A DNA stretch of 64,000 bases from JBCCMQ01 sp039026235 (GTDB taxonomy: Bacteria > Pseudomonadota > Alphaproteobacteria > Rhodobacterales > Rhodobacteraceae): the NCBI GenBank assembly GCA_039026235.1, contig JBCCMQ010000009.1:102533-166532 (forward strand), given 5' to 3'. Made by a program: the position numbers and the translations under genes. The stretch's first letter is position 1. Each line of letters begins with the position of its first letter. The notes beneath the pieces are model-generated. The model saw nothing but the letters and a program-made list of their open reading frames with translations, did not search any database and was not told where the DNA came from. This document shows, piece by piece, positions 17,190 to 24,082 of this stretch.

Positions 17190-18116
17190 ATGGGCGTGAT
17201 GATTGATGGGATCTACCACGTTGACGATCCGGGCCAGGGCACCGGCAGCGACGGATCATTTCAGCGCGCGAAGTCAACCCTTCGGCACTGGATAGCGGCC
17301 GACGGCTCATCCGGTTTCGCCCCGGAAAAGGGCCGTTATCATCTGTTTGTGTCTCGAAACTGCCCCTGGGCCCATCGCACGCTTTTGGCCAGGCTTTTCT
17401 TTGATTTGGAAGAAGACATCTCGGTATCTGTCGCGCGTCCGCGCCGGACCGATCAGGGCTGGATTTTCGACGGGGATGGGCCGTTCTCGGACCCGCTCTT
17501 AGGTGCTTCAGCAATACACGAAGTCTATGCCCGACAACGCCCGGAATACACCGGTCGCCTGACCGTGCCCGTGCTTTGGGACAAGAAAACCGAACAGATC
17601 GTATCAAACGAAAGCGCCGACATCATTCGAATGCTGGGTGCCTTTGGTAAGGGCATAACGCTTTGCCCGGAAACACTCCGGCAGTCCATTGACGACTGGA
17701 ATGGCCGGATCTACGCGGGTTTCAACAACGGTGTCTACCGGGCCGGCTTTGCCCGGACCCAGGAAGCCTACGACAAAGCAGTGGCGGAAGTCTTTGCGCT
17801 TTTGGACAGCATCGAAAGTCACCTGGAAAGTTCAACGTACCTGACGGGCGACAGCTTCACAGAAGCTGACCTGCGGTTCTTTCCCACTCTGGTGCGTTTC
17901 GATGTGGCCTATCACTATGCGTTTCGGTGCAACCTGCGACGGCTGACGGATTATCCGCACCTTTGGAATTATGCCCGGCGCATCTACCATATGCGCGGCG
18001 TTGCCCAGACGGTCGATTTCGACGTCTACAAGCAAGGATATTTTTCGCCTTCCGAGGCGCGCAACCCCCTTGGTATCGTACCCGCTGGTCCGATAATCGA
18101 CTGGGCGTTGGATTAA
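17190..18116 (+). CDS. Xi-class glutathione transferase (glutathionyl-hydroquinone reductase type)
   Basis: 308 residues, longer than ordinary GSTs and close to the YqjG/PcpF class. The active-site motif NCPWAHR (SRNCPWAHRTLLARL, near residue 56) with its nucleophilic cysteine is diagnostic for glutathionyl-hydroquinone reductases, as are TVPVLWDKKTEQIVSNESADIIRML and the C-terminal YFPTLVRFD-like FFPTLVRFDVAYH. These enzymes remove glutathione from quinone adducts. A ribosome site (AAGGAG) precedes the ATG. It converges with the PNPOx-fold gene and overlaps it by four bases. Confidence 0.87.
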   Translation: MGVMIDGIYHVDDPGQGTGSDGSFQRAKSTLRHWIAADGSSGFAPEKGRYHLFVSRNCPWAHRTLLARLFFDLEEDISVSVARPRRTDQGWIFDGDGPFSDPLLGASAIHEVYARQRPEYTGRLTVPVLWDKKTEQIVSNESADIIRMLGAFGKGITLCPETLRQSIDDWNGRIYAGFNNGVYRAGFARTQEAYDKAVAEVFALLDSIESHLESSTYLTGDSFTEADLRFFPTLVRFDVAYHYAFRCNLRRLTDYPHLWNYARRIYHMRGVAQTVDFDVYKQGYFSPSEARNPLGIVPAGPIIDWALD

Positions 18117-18694
18117 ATTTTGGACGTCGCCGGTTCGTCCGGCGGATCGAATATGCCGGTGGGCAGGCCATCCATGCTGAACCGGTTTTCCTGGTGCCAA
18201 TAGCCCCTTATGCCGTCAGGTCCTTTTTTGTCTGTCCAGTTGTCCATGGACGGCCTCTCGCTCTGATATTCGAACAATGGCACTCCGTAGCCACAGGATG
18301 TCTGGACGAGGTCGACGTCCAGAAAAACGATCTGTCGGGCGCCGCTTGGGCCACCATCCGGAAAATGCGCATCCAACAGCGTTGCGTATTCCTGGGTGTC
18401 GCGATGTAGAACGCGCCCGGTGCCGTAGAGACGCATGATCATGGGCGGGCCCGCCACAGCGCAAAACATAATAGTCAAACGCCCGTCCGCCTTAAGGTGA
18501 GCGGCGGTTTCGTTGCCACTGCCCGTACGGTCTAGAAAGAAGACGGCATTCGGCCCGGAAATGCGAAAACAATCGGTGCTGCGCGGCGACACATTCACCC
18601 GGGATCCCGCCGCGGCGCTGGCGGTGAAGAACATGTTCTGTCGCCGGATAAATGCCGACAGGCGTTCATCAAGTTCAGAGAATTGTTGGGCCAT
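18113..18694 (-). CDS. Pyridoxamine 5'-phosphate oxidase-fold protein
   Basis: 193 residues of the split-barrel flavin-binding family. The segment FFTASAAAGSRVNVSPRSTDCFRISGPNAVFFLDRTGSGNETAAHLKADGRLTIMFCAVAGPPMIMRLYGTGRV is the core barrel with the cofactor-contact arginine and the RLYG turn. It lacks the C-terminal dimer region of true PdxH, so it is better called a PNPOx-like FMN or F420-type protein of unknown substrate. It is separated from the HNH gene by a 104-base divergent region that contains an inverted repeat. Confidence 0.8.
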   Translation of the reverse strand: MAQQFSELDERLSAFIRRQNMFFTASAAAGSRVNVSPRSTDCFRISGPNAVFFLDRTGSGNETAAHLKADGRLTIMFCAVAGPPMIMRLYGTGRVLHRDTQEYATLLDAHFPDGGPSGARQIVFLDVDLVQTSCGYGVPLFEYQSERPSMDNWTDKKGPDGIRGYWHQENRFSMDGLPTGIFDPPDEPATSKI

Positions 18695-18725
18695 GGTCCC
18701 GCTCCGGAAGGAATGAACTTACCTG

Positions 18726-18752
18726 GCGCCCGAAGCCCCTTGTTTCGGGCGC
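18726..18752. repeat. Inverted repeat in a divergent promoter region
   Basis: A perfect 9-base inverted repeat (GCGCCCGAA at 18726-18734, complement at 18744-18752) with a 9-base spacer lies between the divergent PNPOx-like and HNH genes. No T-run follows on either strand, so a terminator is unlikely and an operator or a chance repeat are the alternatives. Confidence 0.4.
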
Positions 18753-18798
18753 TGCTTGGATCACCATACTAAAGGGAAGTCAGCCAGCAAGGCCACGC

Positions 18799-19101
18799 AT
18801 GTCGGACAGCTCGGATCCCCTTTGTGCACTGTGCGGACGGCCGGTGCCACCGGAAGCCCGCCAAAGCCTTCACCATCTTGTTCCCAAACTGCGTGGCGGC
18901 AAGGGCGGCCCCACGGTTTTGCTGCACCAGATCTGCCATAACGAGGTGCACGCGACGCTAAGCGAAAGCGAACTTGCCCGTCAGTACAACACGCCCGAGG
19001 CGCTAAGGTCGCATCCCAGGCTGGACCGTTTTGTTCGCTGGGTTCAGAAACGCCCGCCCACCTTTCATTCAAAAACGCCCGGCAAACGCCGCGCGCGGTA
19101 G
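18799..19101 (+). CDS. Small HNH endonuclease-like protein
   Basis: 100 residues. A CxxC pair (CALCGRP), the HH of SLHHLVPKLRGGKGG, and CHNEVHATLSE together form a compact HNH/McrA-type zinc-bound nuclease fold: the first HH supplies the catalytic histidine, and the later C-H-N-x-x-H completes the metal site. The C-terminus is basic (KTPGKRRAR), fitting nucleic-acid binding. It is not next to a recognisable restriction methylase, toxin or phage gene. The start at 18799 is chosen because the frame upstream overlaps the divergent gene and has no homology. Function in vivo is unknown. Confidence 0.75.
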   Translation: MSDSSDPLCALCGRPVPPEARQSLHHLVPKLRGGKGGPTVLLHQICHNEVHATLSESELARQYNTPEALRSHPRLDRFVRWVQKRPPTFHSKTPGKRRAR

Positions 19102-19111
19102 CGGGCAGGCG

Positions 19112-19816
19112 TCAGACCATCCGGATAACATCCTTGTCGATGGACAACATGTATCCCTTGCGGGCGATATTCTTGATCAGAAGCTCGCTGACAATCTGAT
19201 TACCCAAGGCATCGCGCAGCCGCTTGATCCGCGTGGCGCCAGATGCTTCGTCGCATTCGGTCGCATGCTTGCCGGTGATGACAGATTCGATTTCTGACCC
19301 CGACATGACATCGTCGTCCATCCGCGCCTCGGCCAGAACCGCAAGCGTTTCAATCGAAGCCTCTGTTAGCTTGAACTCCATGTTGTTCAGGTAAACCGTG
19401 TTTTCATCGCGGCTGATGATCAGCGACTGCACCTGGATGCCCGCACGCTCAATCTCGGACATGCGCCGGTTGAAGGTCAGAATGATGGCCAAGAGCACAA
19501 CAGCGACGATCAACATTGCGGTTGCAAAGACGAGCAGGATGAAAATCACCACCCGGTATGACGATAGGACTTCGCTGAAGGCCGTGCCCGATTGCGCCAG
19601 GATCTCAAGCAGCTTGATTTCCGCATTCGACGTCAGCGCGGCATTCTCTACAAACAACCGCTCGACGCGCGCATTGAACGCGTTGGCATCCGGCAAGGCG
19701 ATAAACAGCAAAGCCGCCGCGATCGCCAGGATCGCGACAATGACCGCAATACCAATCAGGACGACCCGTGATCCGGGCAGCGACTTTTCAATATTTGAGA
19801 TAGTAGGCGCCGGCAC
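19112..19816 (-). CDS. Membrane-anchored winged-helix protein (anchor N-terminal)
   Basis: 234 residues. There are two hydrophobic segments, about 18-41 and 88-113, with a 46-residue loop between them that is probably periplasmic. The C-terminal ~95 residues (140-234) read as an OmpR/ToxR-type winged helix: VYLNNMEFKLTEASIETLAVLAEA, then ATRIKRLRDALGNQIVSELLIKNI and ARKGYMLSID. The order is the reverse of ToxR/CadC, where the DNA-binding domain precedes the single membrane segment. Both termini would be cytoplasmic. It overlaps the 3' end of the upstream secreted-protein gene by 29 bases, so the two are coupled. No characterised homologue is known to me. Confidence 0.75.
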   Translation of the reverse strand: MPAPTISNIEKSLPGSRVVLIGIAVIVAILAIAAALLFIALPDANAFNARVERLFVENAALTSNAEIKLLEILAQSGTAFSEVLSSYRVVIFILLVFATAMLIVAVVLLAIILTFNRRMSEIERAGIQVQSLIISRDENTVYLNNMEFKLTEASIETLAVLAEARMDDDVMSGSEIESVITGKHATECDEASGATRIKRLRDALGNQIVSELLIKNIARKGYMLSIDKDVIRMV

Positions 19817-20084
19817 TCGCTTTCCGTCTTTCTAGCCCGCCGCCGTCGCGGAAGACCGATACGATATTCAACAACTCCCAGCCGTCGCGCCCGATACGTC
19901 GTTTAACGACATTCGCGGCCGCCCCGGCATTGCAGGCATTTTCGGGCACTTCAATCACCCCATAGTGCAGCTGCAGCGGGTTGCCGCGTTTCGCCTTGTA
20001 ATCGGCATAGCAGGCGGCAGACGCCACCGATGCCGCCGCAAGCAGCACAAAGAGCGAGAGTGGGATCAACATAAAACGTCGCAT
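19788..20084 (-). CDS. Small secreted protein, unknown function
   Basis: 98 residues with a clear Sec signal (MRRFMLIPLSLFVLLAAASVASA) and a mature part of about 75 residues containing two cysteines (ACYADYKAKRG and NACNAGAA) that could form one disulfide in the periplasm. The stretch GWELLNIVSVFRDGGGLERRKASAGAYYLKY is characteristic of a short conserved rhodobacteral family with no assigned role. It is the first gene of a two-gene unit, and its end overlaps the membrane-anchored winged-helix gene by 29 bases. A sensory partner role is possible but is only inference from position. Confidence 0.72.
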   Translation of the reverse strand: MRRFMLIPLSLFVLLAAASVASAACYADYKAKRGNPLQLHYGVIEVPENACNAGAAANVVKRRIGRDGWELLNIVSVFRDGGGLERRKASAGAYYLKY

Positions 20085-20110
20085 GGTGCGACTGTCGGCG
20101 ATTGGTCGCC

Positions 20111-20154
20111 GTTATTCAATATCGCTGTCCATTTCCCATCCGCGTTATTCGATA
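20111..20154 (+). promoter_or_regulatory. Spaced direct repeat upstream of the histidine-rich protein gene
   Basis: Two near-identical 11-base words, GTTATTCAATA at 20111-20121 and GTTATTCGATA at 20144-20154, start 33 bases apart, about three helical turns. They lie in the 166-base divergent region between the secreted-protein gene and the histidine-rich gene. Same-face spacing fits a dimeric or tandem regulator site. No known regulator motif is recognised. Confidence 0.4.
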
Positions 20155-20250
20155 GCTTCGCGCTGAAATTGTCTATCCGATCGCTTTTCGGCCATCCCGA
20201 GATCAAACGCGCCACCTCAGGCGCCAGAAAAGATCAAAGGAGACAAAGCC

Positions 20251-20808
20251 ATGCGCATCCTCATCCGTTCCGTAGTCATCGCCGCCGTGACGGTAGCCGG
20301 GCTTTCAGCCGTCAGCGCCCGCGCCCAGGACGGCGCCATCCTGGGGCAGCTTCTTGCCGGTGCGATAGCGGGTGTCATCATAGCAGAGATCATTGATGAC
20401 AACGACAATGACCATGGCTCGGACCCCGTTGTCGTGCACCGGCGCCCGCCACCGCCAAAGGCATACGCTCCCGTCCACAATCCGCATCGGTTTCATTCCC
20501 ATGGCGGTGTGCGGCACCGCCACGCCCATGCCAACCACGGGCATCGCCATAAATTTGCCAAACCCCGGCACGCCCGCCCCCATTTGCACGGGCACAATCA
20601 TCGTGGGCAGAAGCCCCATCATCTGAGGGGCCACAACGGCCGCAAGCATGTCCACGGCAGTCCGGCGTACCGCCAGAAGCAACGCCAGGAGTTCCGTCAA
20701 CAGCTGCGCAAGCAGCATCGTCAGGACGTGCGCAAGGCCTACCGAAACGGCGTACGCGATGGACGCCAGGATATCCGAGAAAGGCGCGCTGCCCGGAGAG
20801 ACGACTGA
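20251..20808 (+). CDS. Histidine-rich secreted protein, unknown function
   Basis: 185 residues with an AAGGAG ribosome site before the ATG. A signal peptide ending in SARAQ is followed by a short hydrophobic, glycine-alanine stretch (LLAGAIAGVIIAEII, about 35-48) that may insert in a membrane. An acidic patch (DDNDNDHGSD) comes next, then a region about 55-145 with most of the protein's 23 histidines in HxH and HH patterns. The C-terminus is very basic, with YRQKQRQEFRQQLRKQ and an Arg-rich helix. Binding of zinc, copper or nickel is a reasonable guess from composition. There is no homology to a characterised chaperone that I can point to. It ends in a strong terminator. Confidence 0.72.
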   Translation: MRILIRSVVIAAVTVAGLSAVSARAQDGAILGQLLAGAIAGVIIAEIIDDNDNDHGSDPVVVHRRPPPPKAYAPVHNPHRFHSHGGVRHRHAHANHGHRHKFAKPRHARPHLHGHNHRGQKPHHLRGHNGRKHVHGSPAYRQKQRQEFRQQLRKQHRQDVRKAYRNGVRDGRQDIRERRAARRDD

Positions 20809-20858
20809 TCCGGGTACGTCAAGGGTGGTGTACTCGCACCTGCGTTTAAGCGCGCCCA

Positions 20859-20888
20859 GGCGGCACCTTCGGGTGCCGCCGATTTTTT
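20859..20888 (+). terminator. Rho-independent terminator after the histidine-rich protein gene
   Basis: A 9-base perfect stem (GGCGGCACC at 20859-20867, complement at 20872-20880) with a TTCG tetraloop is followed by GA and six T (20883-20888). It lies 50 bases past the upstream stop and directly before rnhB, which helps rule out the most upstream rnhB start. Confidence 0.93.
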
Positions 20889-20934
20889 GTTTCATACGCT
20901 TGCGCGCAGGCATCGGTTGGGCGACAGAAAAATC

Positions 20935-21555
20935 GTGGGCCCAGACTTTGCATATGAACAGGCAGCATACGACCGGGGTGCGACCCGGGTTGCCGGCGTT
21001 GACGAGGTCGGGCGTGGTCCCTTGGCAGGTCCGGTCACTGCGGCAGCGGTCTGGTTGGATCCACAGGATGTTCCGCAGGATCTGAATGACAGCAAACGCC
21101 TGTCGGCAGCAAAGCGCATGGCCCTAGCGGAGCAATTGCATCAGGTCGCAGACGTGTCGGTCGGACACGCGAGCGTCGACGAAATCGACCGCCTGAACAT
21201 ATTGAACGCCGCCATGCTTGCCATGGAGCGCGCGGTGACCGGGCTCGCCATCCGGGCCGACTTCCTTTTGATCGATGGCAACCGTCTGCCCCGGCAGATC
21301 GACGTACCCGCCCGCGCAATCGTCAGGGGAGATGCCGCCTCGGCATCAATCGCGGCCGCTTCGATCGTGGCAAAAGTGGCCCGGGACAGGATCATGGTGG
21401 ATTTGGCGCAACAGCACCCGGGGTACGGCTGGGAACGAAATGTGGGCTATCCGACAAAAGAGCATCAGCGGGCGCTCCTAAATATGGGTGCCACCCCACA
21501 TCATAGACGCAGTTTTAAACCCGTACACAACATCTTGTATCAAGGAAATAACTAA
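20935..21555 (+). CDS. rnhB: Ribonuclease HII
   Basis: About 206 residues from a GTG at 20935. The RNase HII active-site motif VAGVDEVGRGPLAGPV with the catalytic Asp-Glu pair, LNDSKRLSAAKR, DFLLIDGNRLP (third acidic residue), GDAASASIAAASIVAKVARDR and HPGYGWERNVGYPTKEH are all present. It removes ribonucleotides from DNA and RNA primers. No ATG is available at the N-terminus. The frame is open from a TTG at 20887, but that codon lies inside the T-run of a terminator and cannot have a ribosome site, so TTG 20917 or GTG 20935 is more likely. It is followed by the ccrM promoter region. Confidence 0.9.
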   Translation: MGPDFAYEQAAYDRGATRVAGVDEVGRGPLAGPVTAAAVWLDPQDVPQDLNDSKRLSAAKRMALAEQLHQVADVSVGHASVDEIDRLNILNAAMLAMERAVTGLAIRADFLLIDGNRLPRQIDVPARAIVRGDAASASIAAASIVAKVARDRIMVDLAQQHPGYGWERNVGYPTKEHQRALLNMGATPHHRRSFKPVHNILYQGNN

Positions 21556-21561
21556 GCAGTT

Positions 21562-21601
21562 GATTCAAAAAAACAAATTGACCGCGATTCGCCTTTGAAT
21601 C
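21562..21601 (+). promoter_or_regulatory. Three GANTC sites clustered upstream of ccrM
   Basis: GATTC at 21562-21566, GATTC at 21586-21590 and GAATC at 21597-21601 fall within 40 bases of the 102-base rnhB-ccrM gap. GANTC is the target of CcrM-type methyltransferases. In Caulobacter the ccrM leader also carries GANTC sites that make its transcription depend on methylation state. A TTGACC at 21578-21583 could be a -35 box, but no clear -10 is seen. Confidence 0.6.
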
Positions 21602-21657
21602 ATCCTCGGGTCAAATCAGTTCAGGCCGGAAAAACCGTGCCGGACCCGAGGCAGAAA

Positions 21658-22755
21658 ATGACCAAAACGACGTCACAAACGGCAGCCGAGCTGCCTTTGA
21701 ACCAGATTGTTGCGGGCGATTGCGTCAAGGTGATGCGTTCCCTGCCAGAGGCGTCGGTGGATCTGATTTTTGCCGATCCGCCCTACAATCTTCAGCTAAA
21801 GCGCACCCTGCACCGTCCCGACAACAGTATGGTCGACGCGGTTGACGACGCATGGGACCGTTTCAGCGGGTTTGAAGCCTACGACCGTTTCACCCGCGAC
21901 TGGCTGGATGCGGCGCGGCGTATCCTAAAGCCCAACGGCGCAATCTGGGTGATCGGCAGCTATCACAACGTCTTTCGCGTCGGCGCGGCATTGCAGGACG
22001 CGGGCTTCTGGATCCTGAACGATGTGGTTTGGCGAAAGTCTAACCCCATGCCCAATTTCCGCGGCATGCGCCTGACCAATGCCCACGAGACATTGATCTG
22101 GGCGTCACGGGACGAAGGTGCAAAGTACACATTCAACTACGAAGCGCTGAAGGCTTTGAACGAAGGCATACAGATGCGTTCGGACTGGGTGCTGCCGCTT
22201 TGCACCGGGCACGAGCGGCTGAAAAACAAAGACGGCGACAAAGCGCATCCGACACAGAAACCCGAAGCGCTGCTTCACAGGGTTCTGGTCGCGACAACCA
22301 AACCCGGCGACGTGGTGCTCGATCCGTTCTTTGGGACCGGAACAACCGGCGCTGTGGCCAAGAAACTCGGGCGCAACTACATCGGTATTGAACGTGAGAA
22401 AGCGTACCGCGAAGCTGCGGAAAAGCGGCTTGCGAAGGTGCGCAGATATGATCGTGAAACACTTGAAGTTAGCGCGTCGCGCCGCGCGGCACCGCGCGTT
22501 CCTTTCGGCCAACTTGTCGAACGTGGACTTTTGCAGCCGGGTGAGGTTCTCATAAGCCCCCGGGGCAAGACCGCGCGCGTCCGCGCGGATGGAACCCTTG
22601 TCTCAGGCGACGCCCAAGGATCCATTCATCAGGTCGGTGCGCATCTTGAAGGCGCGCCAAGTTGCAACGGCTGGATGTACTGGAGCTACCAGCGCGATGG
22701 CAAACCGGTTCCAATTGACTATCTGCGCCAGCAGATCCGCGCTGAAATGGACTGA
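21658..22755 (+). CDS. ccrM: Cell-cycle DNA adenine methyltransferase CcrM (GANTC)
   Basis: 365 residues from the ATG at 21658, preceded by a CGAGG ribosome site. It is a beta-class N6-adenine methyltransferase: the catalytic motif FADPPYNLQL (near 38) comes before the SAM motif DPFFGTGTTGAVAKKLGR (near 222). The C-terminal ~80 residues (from RVPFGQLVERGLLQPGE to NGWMYWSYQRDGK) are the extra domain typical of CcrM and needed for DNA recognition. CcrM methylates GANTC at the end of the cell cycle in alphaproteobacteria. No restriction enzyme gene is adjacent, as expected for a solitary methyltransferase. A strong terminator follows. Confidence 0.95.
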   Translation: MTKTTSQTAAELPLNQIVAGDCVKVMRSLPEASVDLIFADPPYNLQLKRTLHRPDNSMVDAVDDAWDRFSGFEAYDRFTRDWLDAARRILKPNGAIWVIGSYHNVFRVGAALQDAGFWILNDVVWRKSNPMPNFRGMRLTNAHETLIWASRDEGAKYTFNYEALKALNEGIQMRSDWVLPLCTGHERLKNKDGDKAHPTQKPEALLHRVLVATTKPGDVVLDPFFGTGTTGAVAKKLGRNYIGIEREKAYREAAEKRLAKVRRYDRETLEVSASRRAAPRVPFGQLVERGLLQPGEVLISPRGKTARVRADGTLVSGDAQGSIHQVGAHLEGAPSCNGWMYWSYQRDGKPVPIDYLRQQIRAEMD

Positions 22756-22814
22756 CAATTCCAACGAATACCGCCGGTGCCTGTGGCCCGACCATGTCCA
22801 CGGCACTTGAACTT

Positions 22815-22846
22815 GCCCCGCCCTCACCGGCGGGGCATTTTTTTTT
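22815..22846 (+). terminator. Rho-independent terminator of ccrM
   Basis: An 8-base stem (GCCCCGCC at 22815-22822, complement at 22829-22836) with a 6-base loop is followed by A and nine T. It lies 60 bases past the ccrM stop. Confidence 0.93.
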
Positions 22847-22893
22847 AGGCATTCTGGCCCGATGGCTTTTGATATGCAGAAGGGCTGACTGCC

Positions 22894-24030
22894 TCAGTCA
22901 ACCTGTTGCCACTCTGCCCGATTGTACGGGCCCCAGTCTTCGATATCCGGATAGAAACGTTGCCGCCAGGCATCGACCCTGCGGTTCATAAGTTTCCGGA
23001 ACAAGGGCGGGATCATCGCGGCTGTTGTCATAACGGCATAGCCATAGGGCAGCTGGGGGGCTTCGTCTTTGCCATATGTTTGAAGCAGCGGAAACCGGCG
23101 GTCCGGTTTGAAATGGTGATCGGAATGCCTTTGGAGATTGATCAACAGCCAGTTTGTGGCCCTGGTCGTGGCATTCCATGAATGGTGCGGGCGCGCATGT
23201 TCATACTTACCGGCGCCGACATAACGGCGCGTCAGGCCGTAGTGTTCTATGTAGTTGACCAGCTCCAGTTGCCAGACAGCGATCAGCGCCTGGAACGCAA
23301 AGAGCGCGACACCTAACCAGCCACCGATAAGTGCTGCCAAGATCAGAAACCCGGACTGCAGTACTGCGTAGGTCCAGAACGGGTTATCCCTGTGCCAGAT
23401 GGGTTTTTGGCGCCGCTTCAGCCGCTCGGCCTCGACCAGGAATGCCGACACGAAAGACTGCCGCAGGACCCGCGGAAAAAAGTGAAAGAAGCTTTCGCCA
23501 TAACGGGCCGTTGCAGGGTCGCGGGGTGTAGCCACGAACCGGTGGTGGATAAGCAGGTGTTCCGTGCGGAAGTGGCCGTAAAGCACGCTTGCCATCAACA
23601 GATCGGCCAAACGGCGTTCAAGCGCTGGCTTCTGATGCATCAGTTCGTGCGCGTAGGTGATACCGATAGAGCCGCTGACCACACCCACTCCGAAGAACAG
23701 GCCCAGAACTTCGAACGTTGACAGGTGGTCTGTGACCGCGACCCACCAAAGGGCGCCAAATATTGTCGCGTACTGCAGCGGAAACCAGACCAGTGTCACA
23801 AGACGGTGCCAGAAAAGCGCGCTGTCGGCCGTCTTGGTATCGGCGTTCGACAGATCGAGGCCAAGGACTTTGTCCAGAAGAGAAAAGCTGCCCCACGTGT
23901 AAAGCGGTACAAGAAAAAGCGTCCAACCGCCAAAGTATGCACTTATCGCAACCAGCGGAAAGATCGTGACAGATACCCAAAAGGGGAACGCGCTTGGCAA
24001 AGGCGCTGAGATCTGATCGGCCGATGACAT
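22894..24030 (-). CDS. AlkB-like membrane di-iron monooxygenase
   Basis: 378 residues, an integral membrane protein with several hydrophobic segments and the histidine boxes of the alkane hydroxylase/fatty acid desaturase superfamily. These are HELMHQ near 128, EHLLIHHRF near 158, NYIEHYGL near 254 and LQRHSDHHF near 298. The NYIEHYGL and LQRHSDHH boxes are the AlkB signature rather than that of desaturases. AlkB hydroxylates the terminal carbon of alkanes using rubredoxin. No rubredoxin or rubredoxin reductase gene is adjacent, so electron supply must come from elsewhere. The substrate could be a medium-chain alkane or another aliphatic group. Confidence 0.85.
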   Translation of the reverse strand: MSSADQISAPLPSAFPFWVSVTIFPLVAISAYFGGWTLFLVPLYTWGSFSLLDKVLGLDLSNADTKTADSALFWHRLVTLVWFPLQYATIFGALWWVAVTDHLSTFEVLGLFFGVGVVSGSIGITYAHELMHQKPALERRLADLLMASVLYGHFRTEHLLIHHRFVATPRDPATARYGESFFHFFPRVLRQSFVSAFLVEAERLKRRQKPIWHRDNPFWTYAVLQSGFLILAALIGGWLGVALFAFQALIAVWQLELVNYIEHYGLTRRYVGAGKYEHARPHHSWNATTRATNWLLINLQRHSDHHFKPDRRFPLLQTYGKDEAPQLPYGYAVMTTAAMIPPLFRKLMNRRVDAWRQRFYPDIEDWGPYNRAEWQQVD

Positions 24031-24082
24031 TTATTGTGTACCTTGGCTCAGGTCCGGGACGTCATGTTACACAGGCTGCCTG

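Noticed and set aside
18799..22755. HNH protein and CcrM as a restriction-modification pair
   Set aside because: CcrM is a conserved solitary methyltransferase of the group, and the HNH gene is 2.5 kb away with unrelated genes between.
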